From Saccharopolyspora sp. NFXS83 (GTDB taxonomy: Bacteria > Actinomycetota > Actinomycetes > Mycobacteriales > Pseudonocardiaceae): a stretch of 64,000 nucleotides of DNA. A program made the translations under genes and the position numbers. Positions 8,417 through 17,477 of the stretch are shown one piece after another; position 1 is the stretch's first letter, and each line of letters starts with the position of its first letter. The notes beneath the pieces are model-generated. The model had not been told where the DNA came from, ran no database searches, and saw only the letters and a list, made by a program, of their open reading frames with translations. The stretch spans positions 1-64,000 of the forward strand of contig NZ_JAPFGB010000002.1 of the NCBI RefSeq assembly GCF_026241095.1, in the 5' to 3' direction.

Positions 8417-9532
8417 GCGGCCTCCAGGGCGTGTTCGGCGCGCTGCTGGCTCCCGTTGCCCTTTCGCTGCTCACGGTCACGTTCACCGAACCGCTGGAGC
8501 GCGCCAAGGCGTTCGGCATCTTCGGCGCGGTCAGCGGTGCCGGCGCCGCGGTCGGCGCACTCGTCGGCGGGGTGCTGACCGAGTACGCCAGCTGGCGCTG
8601 GTGCCTCTTCTTCAACATCCCGGTCATCGTGATCGCGTTCGCTTTCGCGGTCCCGACCATGCGGGAGGCCGCGTGCAGGGCCGTCCGCAGTACGACGTTG
8701 TGGGGGCGCTGCTGGCACGGTCGGTCTGATCGCGCTGGTCTACGGATTCACCACCGCGGCGGACCAGGGCTGGGGATCGGGCCGGAGACTCGGCCTGATC
8801 GGTTTCGCACTGCTGCTGATCGCGTTCAAGTTCGTGGAGCGGCGGGTGCAGACGCCACTGCTGCCGTTGCGGATCGTGCTCGACCGCGACCGCGGGACCG
8901 CCTACTTCACGTCGGGCCTGCTCGGGGTCGGCACCATGGGCATGTTCCTGTTCATGATGTATTACGCGCAGCAGACGTTGGGCTACTCCGCGCTCGGGGC
9001 CGGGATCATTTTCCTGCCGTTCCCTATCTGCGTGGTGCTCACCTCGACCTACACGGCGCGGTTGCTGCCCCGGTCCGGTGCGCGGGCGTTGATGACCGTG
9101 GGCTCGGCGCTGGCCGCGGTGGCCGTGTTGGCATTGACCTTGCTGGAACCGGACTCGTCGTACTTCGGTCTGATCCTGCCGGTGCTGGTTGCGATGAGCG
9201 TGGGACTGGGCCTGGTTTACACGCCGATGAGCAACGTCGCGCTGACCGGCATCAACAACGCTGATGCGGGCGTCGCCAGCGCCATGGTGAACACCTCACA
9301 GCAGATCGGCGGCTCGCTGGGGGTCGCCCTGCTGAACACGATCTTCACCACGGCGGTCGCGTCCTATCTGGACTCGTCCGGCAGCACCCCGGAAACCCAA
9401 GTGGCCGCGACGATGCACGGCTACCACGTCGCGTTCGCGATCAGCGCGGTGCTGCTCGCGGTGAGCGGTGTGCTGGTCTTCGCGTTCGTGCGGGCGCTGC
9501 CGAAAGCAGCCCGCACCACCGCGGCGGCGTGA
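8417..9532 (+). pseudogene. 14-TM MFS (DHA2/EmrB) efflux transporter, 5'-truncated with two frameshifts
   Basis: The family-like sequence starts mid-protein at RGLQGVFGALLAPVALSLLT and runs to VPTMREA near 8670. It then changes frame (QGRPQYDVVGALLA) and changes again near 8715 (TVGLIALVYGFTT) before continuing to the stop at 9532. The long intact tail with about eight membrane segments shows recent decay. The first 130 or so residues, including the early DHA2 motifs, are missing. Confidence 0.85.
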
Positions 9533-10638
9533 GAAGTCCGGGGTGGACCCCGTACCCCGCATGGGGACGGGGCCGCCCCGGATCCCCCCGGCCGAACACC
9601 TTCCCGCCCCTGGCTCATCCACGCCCCCACATCCCTTCGGATGGTCAGCCCGGATCCACCCCGATCACGTGGCATGAAGGGGTGCCTTCACATGGGGCTG
9701 CTCGATGTGAACCATCCGGCGGCGGCTTCGCAGCGGCGACTCGTCTCCGGGCCTGGAGTCGCGGATCGCCGCGCCTTGGGGTCTCTCGTATTCGGCGTCA
9801 TCGTGTGTGCGAGGACAGCCACCGCCGAAGCCCCCAGCACGGGCGCCAGCAATGCCTCCACCCGGGCACGGATCACCTCGTCGCGCGACGTTGTGCCTCC
9901 GATCACGATCTCGACGCGGACGAGCGCCGTCACCCGCTCATGACTGCACTGGGCCGCGCTTGCAGCAGGGGTGGCCCCTCGCTGTGGAATGCTCATCGTG
10001 GCGGCTGCCCCTAATCGGGGTCATGGGCGCGTTACCGCTGAATCCAGCGGCTCCGTGAGTGGATTCCCGACAATGCGGCCCTCGTACCGCTGTCGCGATC
10101 TGTCGGGCGTGCCCGCGTGATGAGCTGCTGCCCGACCGGTTCCTCTCACCGATTCCTCTCTCCAGGTGTCTTCATGCCAGCCGACGCTCGGTTCGCCGTG
10201 CCTGCCGAAACCCGCACTTCCCGATACGTCCGCCGTGGGTGCGCCAGAGCGAGCAGGCTCCGCTGGACGACGGCGCTCCGCGGGCGAGGGCCGACCCATC
10301 TGCTTGCCCGGGTCAGGTCCGCCCCCCTCGACCCGGCTGCGCCGGCGCGGTGGGGTGTTCGATGCGGACGGCCAGTACGTGGAGTCGCTAAGACATCCAG
10401 TCCCGGTGGCCGGTCCCCGCGCTCGACATCGAGCCGGCGATGGCGCTGTCCACGCCCGACTTGGAAGCGGTGCACCGGAAAGAGCCGGTGAGCTGGCTGG
10501 CGATCTGGACCACCCTGTCCGAGGTGTTGGGCGACCTCGCAGACCTGGTGAGCACCTGAACCGCGGACAGCAGTCCCGCGACAGCGATGGCAGCGGACGG
10601 TTCGGCCGCGCTCCGAATAAAACTAGCGAGGAGAATAG
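9533..10638. other. 1.1-kb stretch without a convincing gene
   Basis: Both strands keep long open frames because of the high GC content, but none resembles a known family and codon usage is unconvincing. Two weak candidates are a leftward 102-codon frame at 9688-9996, whose middle (VRVEIVIGGTTSRDEVIRAR) looks protein-like, and a 39-aa frame at 10440-10559. The stretch lies between a decayed transporter and a secreted hydrolase and probably holds debris. Confidence 0.5.
10440..10559 (+). CDS. Possible 39-aa small protein or fragment
   Basis: The ATG frame encodes ALSTPDLEAVHRKEPVSWLA then IWTTLSEVLGDLADLVST and stops. The sequence is amphipathic and its codon bias fits the genome, and the same frame stays open upstream to about 10425. 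No ribosome binding site is visible and I do not recognise a family, so it may be the tail of a decayed gene. Confidence 0.25.
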   Translation: MALSTPDLEAVHRKEPVSWLAIWTTLSEVLGDLADLVST

Positions 10639-11709
10639 ATGCGTTCGGTCTTGATGCTCAGCACCGCGGTGGCCGTGCTGGGCGCTGCGGGGTTTGTGGG
10701 CCTGCTGTCGATGGCCCCATCCGATCCGCAGACGGCGTCGGCGGCGGCGTCGCAGGCCGCGGAAGCACCGCAGCTGGACCCCCGGTGGTACGGGGCGGCA
10801 CCGTACGTGACACCGATGTACGGCAACCCGCCGGACCTGCCCCGAGTAATGCGCGAAACCGGGCAGAAGACCTTCCAACTGGCGTTCGTACTCGCTCCGA
10901 CGAGCGGGGGCTGCCAGCCCACTTGGGACGGCACGACCCCGGTCTCCGCGGACGACGGAACGGCGGCCATCGTCGACGGCGTTCGCGCGGCGGGTGGTGA
11001 CGTCTCAGTGTCCGTCGGCGGCTACGGCGGGACGAACCTCGGCCAGACCTGCGGCACGCCGGAGGCCACGGCCGCGGCCTACCAGCAGGTCATCGACGCG
11101 CACCAACTCCGCGCGATCGACTTCAACCTGGAAGAGCCGGAGATCCAGCAGCCCGACGCGATCAGGAACGAGCTTGCCGCGGCACAGATCCTGCAGCGGA
11201 ACAATCCCGGCTTGTACGTCTCGGTGACCACCGTCGCGTCCACGACCGGCACGACACCCGCCGGGCAGAACCTGCTGGACACCGCCAAGGCGCTGAACTT
11301 CGTCCCGGACAACTACGCGACCATGCCGTTCAACGGGTTCCCGGACGTCGACAGCCAGATTGCCTCGCTCGAAGCGTTCCACGGCACCTTGATGAGCACG
11401 TTCGGCTGGGACAGCGCCACCGCGTACGCCCACGAAGGCGTCTCGTTGATGAACGGGCGCTCGGACGCGGGCGAGTACTACCGGCAGGAGGACATGCGGG
11501 CGGTGCTGGACTACGGGATCAGCCGCGGGTTCTCCCGGTACACGTTCTGGTCGCTCAACCGAGACCGCCAATGCGACCAGCCCGACAACGGCCAGACGTC
11601 GGGGACGTGCAGCAGCGTGCCGCAGCAGCCCTGGGACTTCACCAAGCTGACCGCTCAGTTCGCCACCGCTGCGCCGCCAGCACCGGCGCCACCGGTCGCC
11701 GGCGGCTGA
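10639..11709 (+). CDS. Secreted GH18-like (chitinase/ENGase fold) protein
   Basis: A 356-aa protein with a signal peptide (MRSVLM, then hydrophobic AVAVLGAAGFVGLL, and a SAAASQAAEA cleavage region). SVSVGGYGG (124-131) is the SxGG motif and AIDFNLEEPE (159-168) is the catalytic strand of the GH18 TIM barrel. Glu165 is the expected proton donor, but the neighbouring conserved Asp is Asn163, which may alter or abolish activity. GAGGAG lies 5 nt before the ATG. A Pro/Ala-rich tail ends the protein. It stands alone and is followed by a strong terminator. It is probably exported and acts on a glycan or GlcNAc polymer. Confidence 0.8.
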   Translation: MRSVLMLSTAVAVLGAAGFVGLLSMAPSDPQTASAAASQAAEAPQLDPRWYGAAPYVTPMYGNPPDLPRVMRETGQKTFQLAFVLAPTSGGCQPTWDGTTPVSADDGTAAIVDGVRAAGGDVSVSVGGYGGTNLGQTCGTPEATAAAYQQVIDAHQLRAIDFNLEEPEIQQPDAIRNELAAAQILQRNNPGLYVSVTTVASTTGTTPAGQNLLDTAKALNFVPDNYATMPFNGFPDVDSQIASLEAFHGTLMSTFGWDSATAYAHEGVSLMNGRSDAGEYYRQEDMRAVLDYGISRGFSRYTFWSLNRDRQCDQPDNGQTSGTCSSVPQQPWDFTKLTAQFATAAPPAPAPPVAGG

Positions 11710-11720
11710 CGCGAGAGCAG

Positions 11721-11752
11721 GCGTGGTCGCGGGAACTCACCCGCGACCACGC
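11721..11752 (+). terminator. Rho-independent-like hairpin after the GH18 gene
   Basis: GCGTGGTCGCGGG (11721-11733) pairs perfectly with CCCGCGACCACGC (11740-11752) across a six-base loop AACTCA. It begins 11 bp after the stop codon. There is no long T run, as is usual in actinomycetes. Confidence 0.8.
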
Positions 11753-11848
11753 GCTTTCGGAGTCCGCGTGCTCCGCTCTGCCGACGCGGCGCTCGCCGAG
11801 CGGCCCGGTACGGCATGGCCGCCACGTAGATCGCTTCACCCGACGACA

Positions 11849-12253
11849 TCAACCACGCACTCCTGCGCCGAGAAGGCCGCCCCCTTGAATGCCCGCTCCG
11901 ACTGCTGTTCCGACGGCATCTCCGACATCGGCGACCGAGTCCACGCTGTTGTGCAAGAGGTTGCCGGGGATGTCAGCGACCGCTCCACCGACTGCACTGA
12001 ACGCGTCCCCGATCACTTCGAGTGCGTCCCCGATGCCGTCGAGAAGCCCACGTTCCTGCGGCGCTGCGGCCTGAGCCCCCACGACGATCTTCGCGCTCTG
12101 CTGCCCGGCCGCATCGAGCTGTTCCCGCGCCCGCCGCAACGCTTCCTGCGCTCGTGCCCGTAACGGCTCCCCCGGATCAACCGCTTCCGGTGCGGGAGTT
12201 GCCGAGGCGCGACGGTCCTCGAGCATGCGATGCAACGGCGAACCCATCACCAC
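11849..12253 (-). pseudogene. Fragment resembling a T7SS-associated secreted/toxin protein
   Basis: The 134-codon frame encodes EPLRARAQEALRRAREQLDA and, further on, DGIGDALEVIGDAFSAVGGA and NLLHNSVDSVADVG. This helical then glycine/alanine-rich pattern, with an HN segment, resembles the region after the WXG-like domain in large actinobacterial proteins linked to type VII secretion. There is no recognisable start domain because an IS21-type fragment abuts it, and no C-terminal effector domain follows. It may be a remnant; the assignment is tentative. Confidence 0.4.
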
Positions 12254-12299
12254 CCGCCGCTACGACCACCTCTGGCTCCGGATCGGGCGACACCTGCCC

Positions 12300-12779
12300 T
12301 GGGGAGCTCATCACCGCATTGATCACCCGCGAGTAGCCCGAAACCATCACCAGCACCGGTGGGCGCCCGAGCTGCCCAAAACCCAACGGAACGTCGGCCG
12401 GCGGGAACCACAAATCACATTGCGCCAGATCACCGGGCTGATACATCGTCCTCGACACCGGATCCGGCGGCGAAAACGACGGTCGCAACTCCCGTACCCG
12501 ATCCTTGAGCACTGTCATGCCCCGCTGCCAGCCGATCCGTTCCGCGATCACCGGCGCCGGCATTGTCGGCCACTCCGCCAGCAACGCACGAATCTCCGGC
12601 TCCACCTGATCCACGGCGGAGCCCTTCGCAGGCCGCTGATATCGAGGCGGGCCCTCAGCCGCCAGCGCACGCCGCACCGTGTTCCGCCCGACCCCGAGCC
12701 GACGCGCGATCACCCTAATCGGCATCTCCTCACACCGATGCAGACGCCGGATCTCTGCCCAGTCCTCCACGCTGATCAC
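12300..12779 (-). pseudogene. IS21-family transposase IstA, N-terminal fragment
   Basis: The first 165 or so residues are IstA-like. EDWAEIRRLHRCEEMPIRVI and ARRLGVGRNTVRRALA form the HTH, EWPTMPAPVIAERIGW and PGDLAQCDLWFPPADVPLGF (first catalytic Asp region) follow, then GYSRVINAVM. Near 12300 the protein stops matching the family and enters other sequence, so the second half of IstA and all of IstB are lost. The bases just outside the start, 12790-12820, probably belong to the IS terminus. Confidence 0.85.
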
Positions 12780-12839
12780 TCCCTATGTGTCGGGGAGTGG
12801 GTCCATTTTCGCCCGTCCACACCGGATCAGGATTCACCC

Positions 12840-13300
12840 GTCGGCGACAGCTTCATCGGTAGATCCCACGGAACCGAGGAGCATCTTCGAGAAACGAGAT
12901 AGCCATCGCCGTACTGCGGGGCGAGCTAGGGCCGTGCCCGGAATGGTTTGCCGGGTGTCGCTGGGTAGTGATGCGTGATCAAGGGTTCGATGGTGGGGAC
13001 ATCGTCGAGCTGTAGAGGCGCTGGCGGCTGAGCCGATGAGTGTGCGCAGGCTGACTAGCACATCCGGCTCGACGCTGGCCGCTATCACCCCTGGGAGCTT
13101 TCGTATCCGCGCCTCGACGTCGGCGAGCCGCTTCGTCGCCGCTCTCCCGCGCTGGCCTTTCGCGCGGCGTCTTCCTGCGATGCGGGGATCGCGGCCACGG
13201 TGTGCTCCTCAACGGCTACCCGATCGGCTGTGCCCTGAGGGGCCCGTTGGGAAGACGGCGTGCCCTCGGATCGGGACGTCAGGGCACGACCTAGCGGGGT
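12840..13300. other. Stretch with no recognisable gene
   Basis: About 460 bp between the IS21 remnant and the 567-aa gene. Open frames exist on the minus strand (12834-13088, 12979-13212), but their sequences look like shadows or relics. I see no domain, repeat or convincing start site. Confidence 0.5.
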
Positions 13301-13309
13301 CGTAGTCCC

Positions 13310-13315
13310 TACCGT
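13310..13315 (+). promoter_or_regulatory. Putative -10 element (TACCGT) of a leaderless transcript
   Basis: The ATG at 13322 has no Shine-Dalgarno sequence. TACCGT fits the actinobacterial TANNNT -10 pattern and ends 6 bp before the ATG, which is the spacing expected when transcription starts at the A of the start codon. This is inference from spacing only. Confidence 0.35.
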
Positions 13316-13321
13316 TCGGTC

Positions 13322-15025
13322 ATGTCATTACGCAAGCAGGTTGATCCCCACCTCGCACGATCGCCGACCGCCGAGCCCGTTCAGTCGCGCGTGCCGCTCG
13401 GCAGTGGGAGGCGCCCCAGCGTCGAGGTCCGGCCGTCCGGGCGGATTCCCCCGGCCACGGTCATGCACCTACAACGGACGCTCGGCAACATGACTGTGGC
13501 GAGAATGCTGCAGCCCCCCGACACCGCTGAGCAGAGCCTGCGAACTGATGGCATCACCACAATGGGTGGCCTGCTCGCCAAACTCGAGATGCCGATCTCG
13601 AAGTACCGAATCCCTGACGATGCGCACACCAAAGTGGCGGACGACAGGGCGAAAATCGACAAGTTCAACGAACGCCTCGACACACTCGCCGCGGAGGCGC
13701 CGTTCGACGGCTCCTTCACGGTCGACGTTATGGCGGGCGATCTGCCCGGTTCCGGCGACTACATGGCCGGGGCCAAGCTCGCGCGTGCGCTGGCGGAGTT
13801 CTACTCCTTCATCGCGGAGTGGAAGAACGTCAAGGTGCGCCTCTATGTCGGGCGTCTCGACAGCACGACGGCAACGTCAGCGCACAAGGATTCGGTGCGC
13901 CGGGAGGTCACGGACGTCCTCGGCAAATCCGGCGCGGAACTGTACGACGGGAACGGGGAGAAGGCCGAGGTCACCGTCGGGTACCCGGTATCAGGGGGGC
14001 ACGTTGACCTCACCGTGGCGCAGTACGGCTTCGACCAGTTCGGGTTGCCGGAATTTGACCAGTACGGCAGTGGTCCGGGGTTCGGTTCCCTCGGTGTACT
14101 GCCGGTTCCCGAGCCGGACCGCCAAGCTGCGATCACCGCGGCCAATGAGGCCAATGCACGTGGAGCCGAGGAACAACAACCGCCCTCAACCATGATGGCA
14201 GCTCTGAACGACCTGAAGAGCAAGCACGGCCTCGCCGGTTTCCACTTCGCCTACTACTCGACGTTCGATCATCCGGTGAAACCTTTCGTTACCAATATCG
14301 TGGACTCGATCAACAACCGTCCCGAGAGCGCGGACTCGCCTGAGAATCCGAACGTGGGTATCGCCTTCTCCAAGCCCGCCAAGGGCCTGGATAGTGCGGC
14401 AGCCGCTGTCCGGGCGAAGCCCGGCTGGCAAGTCGTTCGGTACTCGATCTCGCGAAACGAAACCACGATCGAGACGACGCCGGTCAACCCTCCCGCCCCG
14501 TCGGATGCCCAGGGCGGCGGCAAAAAGACCAGCAAGAAGGCGGAGAAGAGGGCGAAGGGGAAGACCAGCAGGAGGACGCCCACAACAGCGACGCCGGATG
14601 TGGAGGCGGAGGCGAGCTCGGCCCCAGCCGATGGGCGACACGTCCTCGTTCTCGTCGAGTTTCCGGCAGGCGTGCACCCTACCGAGATGCTCAGCCTGTA
14701 CCACTCGAGCCTCAGTCCCGCAGGCGCGACGGGCGACCAGAGCTTCATGGAGGCATACCAGATGATGGCCCCGAATACGGAAATCAGATACGACGTGGAG
14801 GAACACCAGCGGAAATTATACCGGCATATCGAGGAACTGAACGCCTACGACGAGCACAGGCGCCTGGGCACCACAGGGTCCGTCATGACCAAGGCGAAGG
14901 AGGCCAACAAGACGGTGGTGTCGGTGCCGGTGGATCCCGAACGGAAACTCGTCCAGAAGAACCTGCTCCACCCCATGCTGCTGCTCATCAACGAAAAGTT
15001 GCAACAGCAACAACGAGACGCCTAG
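13322..15025 (+). CDS. 567-aa unknown protein with an eCIS/DUF4157-like N-terminal motif
   Basis: Not assignable to an enzyme family. Residues 48-64 read VMHLQRTLGNMTVARMLQ. This resembles the LQRxxGNxAVxRLLQ motif that stands at the N terminus of many proteins encoded near extracellular contractile injection systems, often with DUF4157. The core (about 75-390) is a mixed alpha/beta sequence with no signal peptide or membrane segment. Residues 398-440 are a Lys/Ser/Thr-rich linker (GGGKKTSKKAEKRAKGK), and the C terminus is helical, ending LLLINEKLQQQQRDA. The start is ATG without an SD, possibly leaderless. It stands alone between debris and a leftward gene pair. It could be an injected cargo, a toxin or a large antigen-like protein; confidence in any role is low. 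Confidence 0.8.
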   Translation: MSLRKQVDPHLARSPTAEPVQSRVPLGSGRRPSVEVRPSGRIPPATVMHLQRTLGNMTVARMLQPPDTAEQSLRTDGITTMGGLLAKLEMPISKYRIPDDAHTKVADDRAKIDKFNERLDTLAAEAPFDGSFTVDVMAGDLPGSGDYMAGAKLARALAEFYSFIAEWKNVKVRLYVGRLDSTTATSAHKDSVRREVTDVLGKSGAELYDGNGEKAEVTVGYPVSGGHVDLTVAQYGFDQFGLPEFDQYGSGPGFGSLGVLPVPEPDRQAAITAANEANARGAEEQQPPSTMMAALNDLKSKHGLAGFHFAYYSTFDHPVKPFVTNIVDSINNRPESADSPENPNVGIAFSKPAKGLDSAAAAVRAKPGWQVVRYSISRNETTIETTPVNPPAPSDAQGGGKKTSKKAEKRAKGKTSRRTPTTATPDVEAEASSAPADGRHVLVLVEFPAGVHPTEMLSLYHSSLSPAGATGDQSFMEAYQMMAPNTEIRYDVEEHQRKLYRHIEELNAYDEHRRLGTTGSVMTKAKEANKTVVSVPVDPERKLVQKNLLHPMLLLINEKLQQQQRDA

Positions 15026-15232
15026 AACCAGCTGATCCGGCCTCCAACTTCGCCGGGAGTCCATGTCGACGAACCGGCCAACGTTCATGGTCACAGCACT
15101 GGTCACGAACTTCGACGCGCTCGTCGTCGCCGCCTCCACGACCCCACGTCACGCTAGCCCTGTCCCACACGGCGGCGCGCAAGCCTCGGCATCTACAGCA
15201 TGAATCGCCTCGGATAGAGCAAGCGCGCCTAC

Positions 15233-15709
15233 CTAGTCCCGCTGGGCTCCTCCTGGCCAGACGACGGTCACCGGCACACCTTGGTCTTTCGCGGCTTGCA
15301 CGACGTCAGCGGTACCGCCGTACCCCCGTGCCGGCTTCCCGTCCCACACCGCCACGAGCCGATCCGCTCGGTCGAACATCGCGATGCTCGCGTCCATGTG
15401 GGACTGCTCGGTGGATTCGTGGTGATCCAGGTACACGACCTCCGAGGAGCGGGTGAACAGTGCGTCGTAGACGGCCTGGTGTTCTTCAGGGAGCTCGTCG
15501 CGATAGCGAGCCGCTGGCACGACGGCGATCAGCTCCCCGCCGAGATCGAGCACGGAGTGGGCGAACAAGCTGTCCGCTCCGTCAGCGAGGCAGCTCACTC
15601 CGCTAGCGTGCGGAGTACCAGCGATCTCATCGCGGAGGGCGCCGTCAACAAGACGGATGGTCTCGTCGGGAAGTCCGCGATGTCCGGTGATGGCAAGCCT
15701 GGTCACCAC
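15233..15709 (-). CDS. SLOG/YspA-like Rossmann nucleotide-binding protein
   Basis: A 158-aa protein. RLAITGHRGLPD near the start is the first Rossmann strand. CLADGADSLFA, AVVPAARYRDELPEEH and the C-terminal LVAVWDGKPARGYGGTADVV are typical of the SLOG superfamily (YspA, DprA-like and nucleoside deoxyribosyltransferase-like proteins). Such proteins bind nucleotides or nucleotide-derived ligands. The gene begins with GTG codons (15709 or 15706) that overlap the TGA of the preceding TPR gene, so the two are translationally coupled. In actinomycetes this type of protein often follows an XRE-TPR regulator, as here. Confidence 0.7.
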   Translation of the reverse strand: MVTRLAITGHRGLPDETIRLVDGALRDEIAGTPHASGVSCLADGADSLFAHSVLDLGGELIAVVPAARYRDELPEEHQAVYDALFTRSSEVVYLDHHESTEQSHMDASIAMFDRADRLVAVWDGKPARGYGGTADVVQAAKDQGVPVTVVWPGGAQRD

Positions 15710-16640
15710 TGCTCCTGGCCGTAGAGGGAAATCAGCATTCGATCGAGATCTTCCATTTCTCGACTCCGCTCTGGCAGCTTGGAAGGCAGGGTCCGGATGT
15801 TCGCGACGATCCGCTCCGAACCGTACTTCCGGCCGACACGCAACGCCTCGACCCCAATCCGAGCTGCTTCATCCTGATGCCCCGCGCTCGCCAGCAGCAG
15901 CGCGTGCTCGACCTTCGCGAGCGCTTGTGACTTCGGCGTCGTCATCGTCGGGTTGGCTGCGGCGTACACGCTCCTTGCCGCCGACAAGTCACCGAGTTTG
16001 GCGAACGCGCTCGACTGGTACCGCGCGACCTTCGCGGACGTGAACGCGAAGACCCACGGCCATTGCGCCTCGTGCGGGTTCCGGTCGGCGAGCCGTTCCG
16101 CCGTGTTGAGAGATTCGGTCATGGCGGTTCGGTCATGTAGCGCGCCGTAGGCGACTGCACGCAGCGAAGCCAGCCAAGCTCGTGCCGCGGCCAGGCTTCG
16201 ACCGTCGAGATGACGCGCTGCCTTGTCGAGCAGCTGCACACCCTGATGGGGGTCCCTGATCTCCACGGCGTAGTGCCCCAGGCTGCCCATCATGTACGGC
16301 ACCAGCAGCGAATTGTGCGCGGACTCCGCGTAACGAATGCTCTCCTGGTACCGAGCACAGGAGCCGTGTCGCCTCGATCGGCCGCCAGCCATGCCGAGAA
16401 TTCTGCGATCTCGCTCAACGCTGCGAATACTCGCGCGTCATGCAGCGTCTCGAACGATCTGCTTCACCAGACGTAGATGCCCCTCGGCAGCAGGCGCGAG
16501 GTACTGGGACGAGACACTCGCTTCCATTCGCCGGTAGGACTCGGTGGATGCCGCCACGGACGCAACGAAAGCGTTCCGTTCGTCTATCGCTCTCCCACGC
16601 CAGGTCGGCGCGGGTGGATTCAAGTAGTCGTCGCAACGGT
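15703..16640 (-). pseudogene. TPR part of an XRE-family regulator, HTH lost and frameshifted
   Basis: Three consecutive frames together give one TPR-like protein. The first is AIDERNAFVASVAASTESYR to IVRDAA (16623-16438), then VFAALSEIAEFSAWLAADRG in another frame (about 16435-16365), then ARYQESIRYAESAHNSLLVP to the stop at 15703. The helices match the C-terminal tetratricopeptide half of Streptomyces-type XRE regulators. The DNA-binding N terminus is missing, replaced by an IS30 fragment at 16645. Two frameshifts suggest the gene is dead, although the last 230 codons could still be translated ahead of the SLOG gene. Confidence 0.7.
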
Positions 16641-16644
16641 GATG

Positions 16645-16935
16645 TGATCATGGTGCCAGGGCGGCGGTGAGAATTTCGGCGGGTGTGTGCCATCCCAGTG
16701 TCTGGTGTGGTCGTGTGTTGAGTCGTTCCTCGACGACGCGCAGATCCTGGGGTGTATGGACGGCGAGGTCGGTGTTCTTCGGAAAGTACTGCGATGCCGG
16801 GCCGTTCGTGTTCTCGTTCGTGCCGCGCTGCCACGGACAGCCCGGATGGGCGAAGAACACGCCCTGCCGCAGCAACGTCGCGATCTGTTCATGATGGGCC
16901 ATTTCCGCGCCTTGATCCCCCGGAAGCGACAGTTG
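16645..16935 (-). pseudogene. IS30-family transposase C-terminal fragment
   Basis: The translation runs LSLPGDQGAEMAHHEQIATL, then FFAHPGCPWQRGTNENTNG, then TPQDLRVVEERLNTRPHQTL and GWHTPAEIL. These are the last catalytic blocks of IS30 transposases, including the Glu of the GTNENTNG motif. The N-terminal HTH and first Asp blocks are absent. The fragment truncates the XRE-TPR gene. Confidence 0.85.
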
Positions 16936-17477
16936 CGGCCGTTGACGTGCTCAGCCCAACCGACCAGCACGTCCCGAGCACCCTGATGACCGTTCGCGAC
17001 CATGCCGCCACCTCCCAAGCAAATCCGGTGACAGCGGGACGAGCAGACTGGGTGCCTGTGACGCCGCACCTGAATCAGCCACTCGTTCAGCCGAGCGACG
17101 GACACTACTCAAAGGCTCATCGCCGAACTCCCAGCATTCTCGCGCTCTGGCTACGCAGCCTCGGGACCGAGGAAAGTCGGTCCAGGTTTAGCGGTGCGGT
17201 GGATCCAGGTTTTGCCTTCGGCGGCGATGCCTTCCAGCACAGCAACGCGTGGGCGAAGCCGGGCGAGTCGACACCGATCCGTGAGAGATCGTCTTCGTGG
17301 GTGGTGGGCTGCTCGAGTTCCCGCGGGAGCGCCACCCTCGCCCGTCGCCTATCGCACTTTCACGAAAATGGAAGAGCCCAGCTCGGCAGAAACGATGGGC
17401 GGCGAGACAACCACCATCAACCACTCAGCCACGCGCGCCTCCCCACTGACCTACCACGCTGCTCGTTCAGCGGAGGA
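16936..17477. other. Debris between the IS30 fragment and a LacI relic
   Basis: About 540 bp. The minus strand has open frames such as 17117-17335, with a protein-like stretch GVDSPGFAHALLCWKASPPK, and an overlapping frame reading IAAEGKTWIHRTAKPGPTF. I cannot assign either. Frames change repeatedly, as expected of a decayed gene. Confidence 0.4.

Noticed and set aside
5797-9532. The two MFS relics as halves of one gene split by the ISAs1 element
   Set aside because: The left relic already includes the C-terminal half of a transporter, and the right relic covers the middle to the end of another, so they overlap in family coordinates and cannot be joined.
10021-10878. Leftward 285-codon open frame overlapping the GH18 start
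   Set aside because: Arg/Pro/Ser-rich sequence with no domain, and it overlaps the RBS and signal peptide of a well supported gene.
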